Counted from the first letter of the stretch, positions 39,851 to 51,678 are shown. The stretch: 64,000 nucleotides of DNA from Calvatia gigantea (GCA_025093985.1 JACAAK010000005.1:1674001-1738000); one strand, 5' to 3'. Made by a program: numbers and translations. The notes: generated from the sequence alone by a model not told the origin.

Positions 39851-41457
39851 CTATACAGGCTCTGCGATGTTTTCCGACAACGGACGCGGCACGCCAAGAT
39901 TGGGTGTTCCATCGCTATTCCAGTTCACTCTGCAAAAAATAGTCAGTCCCATGTGGGAACGTGGTATAACCTAGGACGGTAACATACGGCTGCACTGAAG
40001 TATACCGACTTCCGTCGCACGCCCCAGGCGTATTTGTATTTGCGTGGTACACATTATAAACTTGACTGCCCGACGGACCCAAAAAGAAGCCATTATGCCC
40101 TGGCTGATAATTCCTACAAATCCCCAAGATATTAGCCAACGGGGAAGAAGAATACAAACAGAGAAAGTACGCTCTCACCCATTAGCAGAAGTAAATATCG
40201 GGTTCGAGTATTTACTCCATGAAGCAGGGTTCATAGGATCCGAACCCGTAAGTTCGAGTCTGCCAAGCTCGTACCCTGTACCAGCGCAGTTGGAGGCTGA
40301 GAAGACAATCCAAGTCCGGCCGCCATGGTAGATTGCCGCTACGCCGAAAGGATTAGAGGGTGTTGATGTGCAAGTACAAGAAGCGGGAGTGGCGTACCGG
40401 GCCCTTCGTTGACGTTTGCACCAATTTTTTCCCAAGAGAAAGTCGGCGTAGAAATCTTGACAGTATTACCGACAGTAGTCGCGCTGGTCATTTGTCTGTC
40501 GGTAAATGTTCACGCTGTCAGCCACTGACGGAAGGTTGGTTGTTTTGGAGAATCTACTGACGAGATGTAGAGGCACTGATCTACCCATTCGTTAGGTTTC
40601 AACGCTTCATCGTAACGTGAAATAGAAACGCACTGGCGCCATCCCAGCTGGAATAAACCAGGTACCGTGTGGACCCGAGGACGAGGACCGTTCCGTCAAT
40701 CGCCCAGACATCTCGGTTGGGTATTACGATTCGGCCTGTTGAGTATTGAAGTTAAACAATGTAGGCATGCATGTCAAACAAACCCACCAGCGAAGCTCCA
40801 AGAAGAGTCCCAAATGCTACCCGAGGAACCGCGGAGCACATGGAGACGTTGGTTGTCGAAGGTTCCAGAGGTACCTGCCGAGTAGTAGCTATGAAACAAA
40901 CGGTGCATATCAGCCTCGCATTCCGATATTATTGTGAGCATGTCGTACATAAACCATGCACCCTCCTTTGCCTGCCTAAAAAATCCGACGTTTTTAGATA
41001 TGGAATTAGCAAAGCTTCCCAGGAAAGTTACCAGTGAATTTCCGGAGCCCCTATTAATTAAACCAAATATTTATCCTGTTGTGATAGTGTTGGTGCTTAA
41101 AGACGTACACACGTTGCAACATCTGGAGGACGTGCTATCCTGCCAGACGACCTTGGGCGTGGCGGTCTTCAACCCATTGATAGTTGTGGCGCGGGTAATT
41201 TGAATATTAGTCCAAGTAGTCGTCGTGAGGTCTCCCGGGTAAGTTAGCAGGTTTCAATGGTCCTAGCATTGATTCTTACAGTAATACCCCTCATGATACA
41301 CCTAAACAAGGAAGGGTGAGTATGTGTACGTCCGGGTCACCGAAAGACTTGCCATGAAAGGGTCAGACCCAGAGGTCCTCTTGATTGGGTTGGTAAAACC
41401 GAGCGCTAGAAGCCCTTGAAGGGCGAGTAAAAAGAATGCGATCAAAGGTTTCAACAT
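39851..41457 (-). CDS. secreted glycoside hydrolase family 43, arabinofuranosidase-like
   Basis: A minus-strand gene with about eight exons. The first exon encodes MLKPLIAFFLLALQGLLALG, a clear signal peptide, then SGSDPFM|VYHEGYY with the likely catalytic Asp in SDPFM. Later exons read LTTTTWTNIQITRATTI, VVWQDSTSSRCC, NVNEGP (the likely acid Glu), YHGGRTWIVFSASNCAG, ELTGSDPMNPASW, ANGNYQPGHNGFF, VYHANTN and VNWNSDGTPNLG. This is a five-bladed propeller family acting on arabinan or arabinoxylan side chains outside the cell; the exact specificity cannot be read. The intron after SDPFM appears to use a GC donor (GCAAGT). The stop follows IAEPV at 39851. Confidence 0.85.
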
Positions 41458-42191
41458 GCTCGTGAACACCTACACGCACTTTGCTTCCAAAGACAATTTA
41501 TACATCCACTGAGAAGTCGAAGCTCGCAGGCGGTCCGTCGACCCGTTTACGTTTTCAAAGAGTCTATTGTCGTTGGTCATATGAGTGGTGCTTTAACTTG
41601 AAATCTCCGCGAGACTCTATAACATAGGTAGTTAATTGACGTCCTGGACACACAGGAAGCTGTCCTTCTTTCTGAGACCCAGGTGTTTTTAAACCCATGA
41701 CTCGCATCTGGCTGTTCAACTGGCATTTTGTCGGACTTCTCTAAAATCCGGCCCCTCGGGAGCGCCCGGCAATGGGACACAATAGCGGTCCGTGTTTGAA
41801 TTTGATCGAGTGATTCAAGAAAAGAGGGAGCTGATCCTAACAACGCTGAGGATTGGATGTTGTAAAAAAATCTCGGAGCTAGTGATATGTCAGACTTTGG
41901 GGAAGTATATTTCCATATGTCAGAGGCGCTCATTTTTGACCGGAAGGTAGTCGGAAATTTGTGTAAGAGGTAATTTGGTAGTACCAAGCCACCGGATAAA
42001 CGAAGGCGACTGTCGACATTCCAGGACTTGCATTCACCTATGGATCAGTTGAACAGTGTTATTTCGTACTGCGCGATGTGTTTAGCAACAGGTGAGAGAG
42101 ACTATGTATATTCACATTAGCATATGTTAGCGGCGATTAATTCGACCGTTCAGAAGGGAGACCATCTGAGCATATCACAGTATGGGTCACC
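41458..42191. other. intergenic, GH43 promoter and F-box copy 1 3' flank
   Basis: About 730 bases. The GH43 promoter lies at the left. From about 42040 rightwards the sequence matches the 3' flanks of the other F-box copies (ATCAGTTGAAC, GTGTTATTT, AACAGG..AGAGAGACTA). A 136-codon minus frame at 41577-41987 looks like chance. Confidence 0.5.
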
Positions 42192-44029
42192 CTAGTAATC
42201 ATCGACGTAGGCGTAATCATCGGAATCATCGTAATCATTGTCATCACTATAATCTTCCGCTGGCCAGTCATCATCGGAGTCTAACTTCCTCACATCAATA
42301 TCTTCCCCATCAACCTTTAAGTCAACCACAAGCTCTCCCAACAATCTTTTTTGCGCGGTCCACACTCCGCGACACCCTTCAAGGATGAGTCCATCAATAG
42401 GTGCGTTCATGTCCGAACGCTTCATCAACATATCGACAAGGAACTCCATGTACTCTGGGTACCAGCGCTGCCGAAATTCCACAGTCTCGACCAGGAGCGA
42501 TTTGAGAGCACGAAAAACCGTGACAGGAGGGAAAGTGGTTTCTTCTGGTTTCTCGGCTGGAACCTCATCAGAACTTTCGTTAATGGCGAGGCAGATTTCA
42601 CGGAAGAATTCAGATACATGGATAAACTTGAGTTTCGGTAACTTCCCAAGGGAGTTTCGAATTGTGTGTATGTGGTCGCGGGTGAAGTTCCAGTTTATGA
42701 AAAGGGCTTCAAGTGAGGACAAATCAAAGTAGTGATTGACGTCCGCAAGGAGGGGTTCGTTCTTCTGGCTGATGATATTGTGACAGTCAAAATGAATTTG
42801 AACAATTGGTTCGAACTCATTGAATGAGTACCAGTGTTTTACGCGTCTGGCTTTGTCGAAGAAAATGATTTCGGTGGGCCCCGCTCTGAGCGATGTCAGT
42901 CGCGCAGATCGGATGGTGACAGGAGAGCAGGGAGTTCCGGCTTCGACGTTCTGGGTGCTGTGTAAGTTTTGGCCAACGAGGGAGAGGATAGTGGTACAGT
43001 CTTCATCCCGTGTAGAGGAACAACGGAGCCTGACCGTTGCACGAGAGGGGTATTGGATGTGACGTAGAAGGAAGATGCAACCCGCGGCCTTGGCAACCAG
43101 CACCAGTCGTTCGAGGAACTTGAATTTTAAGATTTTCCCGTTCCCACTGCTCGTCGTATGCGACGGAATGATGTTATCCAACTCGAGGATACGGAGGTTA
43201 GGCAAGTGGTCCAGGGCATCCATCATATGATCAGTTGTCGAGGCGTTATTGACTACACGGTCGTTTTTGAGTCGAAGAACAGTCACGCCCCCGTTTTTGA
43301 ATACGGCCGACTCCCAGCTGAAGTTGAGGCATTGAAAGTCGATACTCCGCAATCGGGGCGCATCAGTGAGAGCTTCCGCGGGAAAAGAGAATGGCTTGTT
43401 GTATATTGAAGTGGCATCAAACAAGTAAATCCTCTCGAGAAGTGGAGCTGATTGTGAAAGCGGGGGGAATATGGCCTTCAGTTTCTCGGGATGGGCCCTC
43501 AGTGTAAGGTGGATGGATTGGATGCGAGAGATCTGAGCCATCGCATCTCCGAGTTGTTCAAACATCATTGGAGTCCTACCTACAGTTGTCGTGATGGTAA
43601 GGGCCGCCATTTTGGAACGGTGTATCATCTCCCGGGCCAGATCAGGTTTAGCAAACGCTGGAACAGACCACAAGCTGGGACAGCTGAGGGCGACCTCTCG
43701 CCAATGATGGCAAACATGCCCGACGCATATCCATTGAACTTGGTAACTGGGATGCTGAATACTAGGATACGAATCACGGACGGAGATAAAGATTTTGGAG
43801 AGCACTTCAGGGGGGAGGACAGATATGGGAGATAATTCGTTGCGACCCCTTTTCAGAAATCGGATTTCGAGTTCATGTTTGTTGATGTCATCGTCGATTT
43901 TTCGACGGGCAGCGCGTGTGAATTCGTCGCCCTCGTGTGGAATTTCGAACGGTTTATTTTCTGAAGTAATGGAGGCGGGTTGATGGAAAAACAGTAGGCC
44001 ACAGGTATCTCCCTTGACGCACCTTCCAT
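42192..44029 (-). CDS. F-box-like protein, array copy 1
   Basis: The main exon is 43960-42192, joined by a GTGCGT...TTCAG intron (44022-43961) to an upstream exon whose nearest in-frame ATG is 44029. Unlike copies 2-4 it lacks the ATG just inside the acceptor (ATT in place of ATG), so splicing is needed for a start. The main exon is open over almost 590 codons. Features: PFEIPHEGDEF, a basic helix, the F-box-like LPPEVLSKIFISVRDSYPS, the segment VGHVCHHWREVALSCPSLWS, a leucine-rich body and a very acidic tail. It ends at TAG after YVDDY, about 17 codons before the point where copies 2-4 end in FGWFPF or GWFPF. Presumed SCF adaptor of unknown target. Confidence 0.75.
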
Positions 44030-44262
44030 GTGGTTAACAAGTTGGACAAAGAGAGCACCTGGACCAGCCAGGAATCCTTCAATCACAATGGGTGTTTTGT
44101 TGGTATATATACTTCCGACAAAGCCAGGAATTGATGCGGGCACAGCGGCGTTGGGATGACGTTGTGTTGGGAGCGATGAGGCACAGCGGGATCTCGACGT
44201 TGTTCTGCCTGATAACCCGGAACACAGCAAGGGGAGCGAATGTAACGCCTGACCAATGCGCA
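44030..44262. promoter_or_regulatory. divergent F-box / SEC28 promoter copy, unit 1
   Basis: This segment resembles the region upstream of genuine SEC28 at 54450-54643 (shared phrases: CCTGATAACCCG, AACACAGCA, GCAAATGTAAC or close variants). It now serves F-box copy 1 on one side and a dead SEC28 fragment on the other. Equivalent segments occur in units 2-4. Confidence 0.55.
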
Positions 44263-44440
44263 AGCTACAACCACGTGGAGATTCTTCAGAACCATGCCAC
44301 ATCAAGCAGCAGTTTTTCCATGTTTTTCCATGGTGTGACTCTACCCGCCAAAGGCTGAGAAACCAAATTCTGATGGCTGCTTCCGGGTGTATATGGGACA
44401 TTGGCCAATCTCGCCCTTCAGGACCCTAACTCCCCAGATT
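44263..44440 (+). pseudogene. SEC28 5' fragment A (truncated)
   Basis: Matches the start of SEC28 at 54636-54800: the CAACCACGT leader, exon 1, intron 1 and exon 2 up to CCTAACTCCCCAGATT, where homology stops. The start codon position is altered and exon 1 has a small duplication (TTTTTCCATG twice). Exon 2 retains GGCCAATCTCGCCCTTC. Confidence 0.85.
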
Positions 44441-44577
44441 CTGGCCTACAGGTCTTGTTTTTAGGTATGCATCAGTTAAACTGTGTTATTTTACACTGCG
44501 TGATGTATTTGACAGCAGGTGAGAGAGAGACTATGTACATTAGATTAGCGTGTATTAGCGGTAATTAATTCGACCAT

Positions 44578-46410
44578 TCAGAAGGGAAACCATCCGATCA
44601 TTTCGTCAACATCATAGTATGGGTCACCGTAATAATCATCGGAGTAGTCGTCTTCATCGTCTTCATCGTCTTCATCTTCATCACTATAATCTTCCGCCCC
44701 CCAGTCGTCATCAGAGTCCAACTCCCTCACATCAATCGTTTCTCTATCAACCTTTAAGTCAACCACAAGCTCTCCCAATATCCTTTGTTGCGCAGTCAGC
44801 ACTCCGCGACACCCTTCAAGAATGAGTCCATCGATAGGCGCATTCATGTTTGAGCGCTTCATCAACATATCGACGAGGGACTGTGTGTTCTCTGGGTACC
44901 GATGTTGCCGAAAGTCCACGTCTTTAATCATAATTGATCTGAGAGCAGGAAAAACCGTGACGGGAGGGAAGGTGGTTTCTTCTGGTTCCTCGGCTAAGAC
45001 CTCATTAGAGCTTTCGTTAATGGCGAGACAGATTTCAGGGAGGGATTCAGATACACGGATAAACCTGAGTTTCGGCAACTTCCCAAAAGAATCCCGGATT
45101 ACGTGTATCTGGTCGGGGGTGAAGTTCCAGTTCATGAAAAGGGCTTCAAGTGAGGACAAATCAAAGTAGTTGTTGACATTTGCGATGAGGCGGTCGTTCT
45201 TTTGGCTGACGATATTGCGACCGCCAAAATAGATTTGGATTATTGGATCGGAATCATCGAATAAGTACCAGTGTTCCACGCGTCTGACTTTGTCGAAGAA
45301 AATGATTTCAGCAGCACCCGCGCCAAGCGATATCATTCGCGCTGATCTGATGATAGCAGGAGAGTGAGGAATTCCGGCTTCGACGTTCTGGGTGCTGTGT
45401 AAGTTTTGGCCAACGAGGGAGAAAATAGTGGTACAGTCTTCGATTTCTGCACATGAGCAACGGAGTCTGACCGTTGCACGGGAGGGGTATTGGATATGGC
45501 GTAAAAGGAAGATGCAACCCGCGGCCTCGGTGCCCAACACCAGTCGTTCGAGGAACTTGAATTCTAAGGTTTTCCCTTTCCCACTGCATGTGGTATGCGA
45601 CGGAACGGCGTTATCCAACTCGAGGATACGGAGGTTAGGCAAGTGGCCCAGAGCATCCATCATGTGATCGATTGTAGAAGCGCCATGGAATACAAGTTCG
45701 TTTTTGAGCCGAAGAACAGTCACGCCCCCGTGTTTAAATACCGCCGACTCCCAGCTGAAGTTGAGGCGTTCAAAGACAATATTCCGCAAATGGGGCGCAT
45801 CAGTGAGAGCATCTGAGGGGAAAGAGAGCCGGGTGCTGTAACTTAAAGTGGAAGGATCAATCAAGTTAATCCTCTCGAGAAGTGGAGCCGGTTGTGAAAA
45901 TGAGGAGATTATGCCCTTCATTTTATCGGGATGGGCCCTCAGTGTAAGGTGGATGGATTGGATGCGAGAGATCTGAGCTATTGCATTTTCAAGTTGTTCG
46001 AGCATCCTTGGAGTCCCGCCTGCAGTTGCCGTGATGGTAAGAACCGCCATTTTGGAACGGTGTATCATCTCCTGGGCCAGATCAGGTTTAGCAAACGCTG
46101 GAACAGACCACAAGCTGGGACAGCTGAGGGCGACCTCTCGCCAATGGTGGCAAACATGTCCGACGCGTATCCATTGGACTTGGTCATTGTGGTACGGAAT
46201 GGCAGGAAACGAATCACGGAGGAAGATAAAGATTTTGGAGAGCACTTCAGGGGGGAGGAGAGATATGGAGGATAATTTGTTGCGACCCCTTTTCAGAAAT
46301 CGGATTTCGAGTTCATGTTTGTTGATGTCATCGTCGATTTTTCGACGGGCAGCGCGCACGGATTCGTCGCCCTCATGCGGAATCTCGAATGGTTGTTTTT
46401 CTGAAATCAT
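44578..46410 (-). CDS. F-box-like protein, array copy 2 (intact)
   Basis: One open frame of 610 residues from ATG 46410 (MISEKQPFEIPHEGDES). The first bases of this start overlap the intron acceptor used for a spliced form with the exon ending at the upstream ATG near 46470, so two start forms are possible. Sequence features: LLPPEVLSKIFIFLRDSFPA, VQWIRVGHVCHHWREVALSC, repeated ISRIQSIHLTLRAHP and FSWESAVFKHGGVTVLRL segments of leucine-rich character. The tail is strongly acidic with many Asp and Glu, ending GWFPF. This is the best preserved copy and the reference for the others. Presumed SCF adaptor. Confidence 0.85.
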   Translation of the reverse strand: MISEKQPFEIPHEGDESVRAARRKIDDDINKHELEIRFLKRGRNKLSSISLLPPEVLSKIFIFLRDSFPAIPYHNDQVQWIRVGHVCHHWREVALSCPSLWSVPAFAKPDLAQEMIHRSKMAVLTITATAGGTPRMLEQLENAIAQISRIQSIHLTLRAHPDKMKGIISSFSQPAPLLERINLIDPSTLSYSTRLSFPSDALTDAPHLRNIVFERLNFSWESAVFKHGGVTVLRLKNELVFHGASTIDHMMDALGHLPNLRILELDNAVPSHTTCSGKGKTLEFKFLERLVLGTEAAGCIFLLRHIQYPSRATVRLRCSCAEIEDCTTIFSLVGQNLHSTQNVEAGIPHSPAIIRSARMISLGAGAAEIIFFDKVRRVEHWYLFDDSDPIIQIYFGGRNIVSQKNDRLIANVNNYFDLSSLEALFMNWNFTPDQIHVIRDSFGKLPKLRFIRVSESLPEICLAINESSNEVLAEEPEETTFPPVTVFPALRSIMIKDVDFRQHRYPENTQSLVDMLMKRSNMNAPIDGLILEGCRGVLTAQQRILGELVVDLKVDRETIDVRELDSDDDWGAEDYSDEDEDDEDDEDDYSDDYYGDPYYDVDEMIGWFPF

Positions 46411-46799
46411 GAAAAGCGGAGTTAGTGGAGAAAGAGTGAACTACAGGTGTGTTCTTTGACGCACCTTTCATGTGATCAGCAAGTTGGACAAAGAGAGCAC
46501 CTGGACCAGCCAGGAATCCTTCTATCACAATGGGTGCCTCTTTGGTATATATATCTGGGTGTCACCCCGGTAATTGACGCGAGCACAGCAGCGTTGGGGT
46601 GGCGTTGCGCTAGGGGTGGTGGAGCTGGAGCACGGCGAGATCTCTACGTTGTTCCGCCTGACAACCTGACAACCTGACAACCTGGAACACAGCAAGGGGA
46701 GCAAATGTAATGCCGAGCAACGCGCCTCACGTCTGGCCAGAGAGTCATCTGACCAGACATTGGATAATCAAGTGACCAAGACAGTGCAGCAAGCCACAA

Positions 46800-46961
46800 C
46801 CACATCGACAACAGACGTCGGACTCCTCGGAACATCAAACAGCAGTCTTTCCTTAGTGTGAATTTACCCGCCCAAGACTGAAAATCAAACACTGATGGCT
46901 GCTTCCAGGTGCATACAAGGCGTGGCCAATCTCGCCCTTCTGGACCCTAACTCCCCAGATT
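46800..46961 (+). pseudogene. SEC28 5' fragment B (truncated)
   Basis: Same segment as fragment A. The start codon context ACAATGGACTCC is replaced by a sequence lacking ATG. The intron and the exon 2 start (GGTGCATACA, GGCCAATCTCGCCCTTC) are recognisable, and homology ends at CCCCAGATT. Confidence 0.85.
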
Positions 46962-47090
46962 CCGGTTTATAGCCTGGTCTTGTATTTGGGCATGTATCAG
47001 TTGAATTGTGTTATTTCTCACTGCATGATGTGTTCGACAACAGGCGACAGAGAGTGAATACATTACATTAGTGGGTATTAATTCAACCCT

Positions 47091-48953
47091 TCAGAAGGGA
47101 AACCATCCGAACGCGTCAACAGTATCATAGTATGGGTCATCATAATAATCATCAGAGTCGTCTTCGTCGTCTTCGTCCTCATCGCTGTAATCTTCCATAT
47201 CCCAGTCGTCAACAGAGCGCAACTCTCCCACATCAATTTCTTTCCTATCAATCTCTAAATCAACCACAAGCTCTCCCAACCGCCTCTTTTGCACAGTCGA
47301 CACTCCGCGACATCCTTCGATGGTGAGGCCATCAATAGGCGCGTTCATGTTTGAACGCTTCATCAACATATTGACAAGGGACTCCATGTTCTCTGGGTAC
47401 CTATGTCGCCGAAAGTCCACGTGTTTAATCAAGATTGATCTGAGAGCACGAAAAACCGTGATGGGATGGAAAGTGCGCTGTGATTTCCTCCCGTGCAAGG
47501 AATAATGAGTTTTGGTCTCTTCTGTTTTCTCGGCTGGAACCTCATCGGGATTCTCGCAAATGGCGAGACAGATTTCAGGGAGGGATTCAGATACATGAAT
47601 AAATTTGAGTTTTGGCAACTTCCCGAGCGTATCCCGGACCATGTGTATCTGGTCATGGGTGAAGCTCCAGTTTATGAAAAGGGCTTCAAGTGAGGACATG
47701 TCAAAGTAGTCGTTGACGTTCGTGAGGAGGCGGTCGTTGTTCCGACTGGTGATATTACTACTGTCGAAAGTGATGTAGATAATTGGATCGAAATCATCGA
47801 ATGAGTACCTGTGTTTTATGCGCTCGACTCCGTCAAAAAAAATGATACCAACAGCACGCACATCAACCGATGTCAGTTCCGCTGATCGGATGACTAGCAG
47901 GAGGGTGGGGAGTTCCAGCTTCGACGCTTTGGGAGCTGCGTAAGTTTTGGCCAACGAGAGAGAGGACAGTGGTGCAGTCCTCAATTTCCGCAGAGGAGCA
48001 ATGGAGTCTGACCATTGCGCGGGAGGGGTAATGAAGGTGGCGTAAAAGGAAGATACAGTCCACGGCCCTGGTAACCAGCATCAGTCGTTCGAGAAACTTG
48101 AATTCTAAGGGTCTCTTGTTCCCACTACTTGTTGTATGCGACGGAATGGTACTGCTCAGCTCAAGGATATGGAGGTTAGGCAAGTGGCCCAGGGCATCCA
48201 TCATTTGATCCATTGTAGAGGTGTCATTAAGGGCTGTTGTTCTGAGCCGAAGGACAGTCACACCCCCGTGTTTGAAAACCGCCGACTCCCAGCTGAAGTC
48301 GAGGTACCCAAAGTCAATACTTCGCAATCGGGGCGCATCAGCGAGAGCTTCTGCGGGAAAAGAGAGCGGCTTGTCAGATGCCGAAGTGGTAGCATCAGAC
48401 AGATAAATCTTCTCGAGAAGTGGAGCTGGCTGTGAAAGCGAGGAGAATATGGCTTTCAGTTTTTCGGAATGGACCCCCAGGCCAAGGTGAATGGATTGGA
48501 TGCGAGAGATCTGAGTCATTGCATTTTCGAGTTTTTCGAGTGTTCTTGGAGTCCAAGCGCCCGCAGTCAACATGATAGTAAGGGCCGCCATTTTGGAACG
48601 GTGTATCATCTCTTGGGCCAGATTGGGCCTGGTGAACACTGGAACGGACCACAAGCTAGGACAACTGAGAACGACCTCTCGCCAATGATGGCAAACATGC
48701 CCGACGCATATCCATCGTACTTGGTAGTCGCGATACTGAACGCCAGGAAACGAATCACGGAGGAAGATAAAGATTTTGGAGAGCACTTCAGGGGGGAGGA
48801 CAGATATGGGAGATAATTTGTTGCGGTCCCTCCTCAGAAATTGGATTTTGAGTTTAAGTTTGTTGATGTCATCATCGATTCTTCGACGGGCGGCACACGT
48901 GTGGATTCGTCACCCTCGTGGGGGGTTTCGAATGGTTGTTTTTCTAAAATCAT
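47091..48953 (-). pseudogene. F-box-like array copy 3, broken
   Basis: Aligned with copies 2 and 4, the frame breaks twice. Two extra bases near 48895 disrupt the segment ESTRAARRRID soon after the ATG at 48953. One extra base near 47893 separates GTPHPPA from VIRSAELTSV. Otherwise the copy keeps the F-box segment (LSKIFIFLRDSFPG), GHVCHHWREVVLSC, the leucine-rich body, a short added basic segment (HYSLHGRKSQR), and the acidic tail ending FGWFPF. Without the breaks it would be about 620 residues. Confidence 0.8.
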
Positions 48954-49310
48954 GAAAAGCGGGGTTAATGGAGAAGGGGTGAGCCACAAGTGTGTTCTTT
49001 GACACACCTTCCATCCGACCAGTGAGTTGTATATACTATAAAGAGAGCACCCGGGCCAGCCAGGAACCTTTCTATCACAATGGGTGCTTTACTGGTATAT
49101 GTATAAGTATCACCTTCGGACAGGGCCAGTAATTGACGCGAGCACAGCAGCGGTGCAATGACGTTGTGTTGAGAGTGATGAAGTTGAAGCACGGCAAGAT
49201 CGTTATGTTGTTCCACCTGACCACAGCAAGGGGAGCAAATGTAACGCTGAGCAACGCACTTTGCTTCTGGTCAGAGAGTCATCTGACCAAACATTGGATA
49301 ATCAAGGCGA

Positions 49311-49518
49311 CCAGGAGTCAGGACGACCTCATAAAAGGATTTGTCTTTCACCCGCTTTCTCCCACATTCAACCTTCCGAGTCCTCCGCCGTAGATATTAG
49401 GTACCACCTTGTTTAGTTCCTCACCTTACTTCTTCAAGCCCACGAGTCGACGAGGTCGTATACTTCTATATTGCCTGAGTTTCTTATGTGACGTAGTCGG
49501 CTGCAATATTTACTTTAC
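49311..49518. other. about 200-base insertion in repeat unit 3
   Basis: Unit 2 reads GACCAAGACAGTGCAGCAAG where unit 3 reads GACCA, then about 200 unrelated bases, then ACAGTGCAACAAG. The inserted part has no recognisable coding content; I see no clear terminal repeat by eye. Confidence 0.6.
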
Positions 49519-49539
49519 AGTGCAACAAGCCACAACCAC

Positions 49540-49691
49540 ATCGACAATGGATTCCTCAGACAATCAAACAGCAGTCTTTCCTTAGGTGTGAATTTACCCG
49601 CCCAAGACTGAAAATCAAACACTGATGGCTGCTTCCAGGTGCATACAAGGCGTGGCCAATCTCGCCCTTCTGGACCCTAACTCCCCAGATT
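49540..49691 (+). pseudogene. SEC28 5' fragment C (truncated)
   Basis: Retains ATG GATTCCTCAGA and the CAAACAGCAG of exon 1 but has lost bases in between. Intron 1 and exon 2 up to CCCCAGATT follow, then unrelated DNA from the 3' flank of the next F-box copy. Confidence 0.85.
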
Positions 49692-49829
49692 CCGGTTTAT
49701 AGCCTGGTCTTGTATTTGGGCATGCATCAGTTGAACTGTGTTATTTCCACTGCGTGATGTGCTTGACAACAGGCGAGAGAGACTAAATCCATTACATTAG
49801 TGTGTATTACCTGTAATTTATTGAACCAT

Positions 49830-51678
49830 TCAGAAGGGAAACCATCCAAATGCATTAACAGTATCATAGTATGGATTACCACCATAATAATCATCAGAGC
49901 TGTCTTCATCGTCTTCGTCCTCATCGCTATAATCTTCCATATCCCAGTCGTAAACAGACCCCAACTCTTTCACATCAATCTCTTTCCTGTCAACCTCTAA
50001 ATCAACCACAAGCTCTCCCAACCGCCTTTTTTGCACAGTCAGCACTCCGCGACACCCTTCAATGGTGAGTCCATCAATAGGCGCGTTCATGTTTGAACGC
50101 TTCATCAACATATTGACAAGGGATTCCATGTTCTCTGGGTACTTGTGTTGCCGAAAGTCCACATCCCTAACCAAGATTGATCTGAGAGCACAAAAAACCG
50201 TGACAGAAGGGAAAGTGCACTGTGGTTTCCTCCCACGCAAGGGATAACGGGATTTGGTCTGCTTCTGTTTCCTCGGCTGGAATTTCATCGGGATTCTCGT
50301 AAATGGCGAGACAGATTTCAGGGAGGGATTCAGATATATGGATAAACTCGAGCTTTGGCAACTTCCCGAGCGTATCCCGGATCATGTGTATCTGGTCATG
50401 GGTGAAGCTCCAGCAAATGAAAAGAGCTTTGAGTGAGGACAGATCAAAGTAGTCGTTGACATTCGTGAGGAGGCGATCGTTATTTTGACTGGTGATATTA
50501 TCACCGTCGAAATGGACATGGATGATTGGATTGAGGTCATCAGGTGAGTACCTGTGTTTTATGCGCTCGACTTTGTCAAAGAAAGTGATTCCAACAGCAC
50601 CAACTTCGGCCGATGTCAATTCCGCTGATCGGATGATATATGGAGAGTAGGGAATTGCGGCTTCGACGCTTTCTGAGCTGCGTAAGTTTTGGCCAACGAG
50701 GGAGAGGACAGTGGTACAGTCCTCAATTTCTGCAGAGGAGCAATGGAGTCTGACCGCTGCGCGGGAGGGGTAATGGGTGTGGCGTAAAAGGGAGATGCAG
50801 TCTGCGGCCTTGGCAATCAGCACCAGTCGTTCGAGAAACTTGAATTCTAAGATTTTCCCATTACTTGTCGCGTACGGCGGAATGGTGTTGCTCAACTCAA
50901 GGATACGGAGGTGAGGCAAGTGGCCCAGGGCATCCATCATTTGAGCGAATGAAGAGGTGCCATCAAAGATTGCACTCCTGTTCCTGAGCCGAAGGACGGT
51001 CACGCCCCCATGTTTAAATATTGCAGACTCCCAGCTGAAGTTGATGAATTCAAAGTCAATACTGTGCAAACCGGGCGCATCATTGAGAGCATCTGCGGGA
51101 AAAGAGAGCGGGTTGTGGTAGGTAGTATTAAACAAGGTAATCTTCTTGAGAAGTGGAGCTGGCTGTGAAAGCAGGGAGAATATGCCCTTTAACTTTTCAG
51201 AATGGGCCGCCAGCGTAAGGTGGATGGATTGGATGCGAGAGATCTGAGCCACTGTACTTTCGAGCTGTTCGAGCATCCCTAGAGTCCCGCCTGCAGTTGC
51301 TGTGATGGTAAGGGCCGCCATTTTGGAACGGCGTATCATCTCCTCGGCCAGATCGGGTTTGGTGAACACTGGAACAGACCACAAGCTGGGACAGCTGAGG
51401 GCGACCTCTCGCCAATGATGGCAAACATGTCCGACGCGTATCCATTGTGGCCGGTCGCTGCGATAAATGGCAGAGGACAGATCACGGACAAAGATAAAGA
51501 TTTTGGAGAGTACTTCGGGGGGGAGGACAGATATGGGAGATAATTTGTTGCGGTCCCTCCTCAGAAATTGGATTTTGAATTTAAGTTTGTCGATTTCATC
51601 GTCGATTCTTCGACGGGCAGCGCGTGTGGATTCGTCGCCCTCGTGGGGGATTTCGAACGGTTGTTTTTCTAAAATCAT
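49830..51678 (-). CDS. F-box-like protein, array copy 4, one frame break
   Basis: From ATG 51678 (MILEKQPFEIPHEGDES) the frame runs through LPPEVLSKIFIFVRDLSSA, VGHVCHHWREVALSC and the leucine-rich body, to AEETEA near 50265. There it shifts because one C is added relative to copies 3 and 5 (GAAGCAGACC versus GAAGAGACC). The other frame continues SRYPLRGRKPQ, the acidic tail and FGWFPF. Intact except for this base. If the base is real the protein loses its acidic tail. Confidence 0.75.

Noticed and set aside
41577..41987. 136-codon minus frame upstream of F-box copy 1
   Set aside because: No protein-like conservation, no splice partners, and it overlaps the GH43 promoter region.
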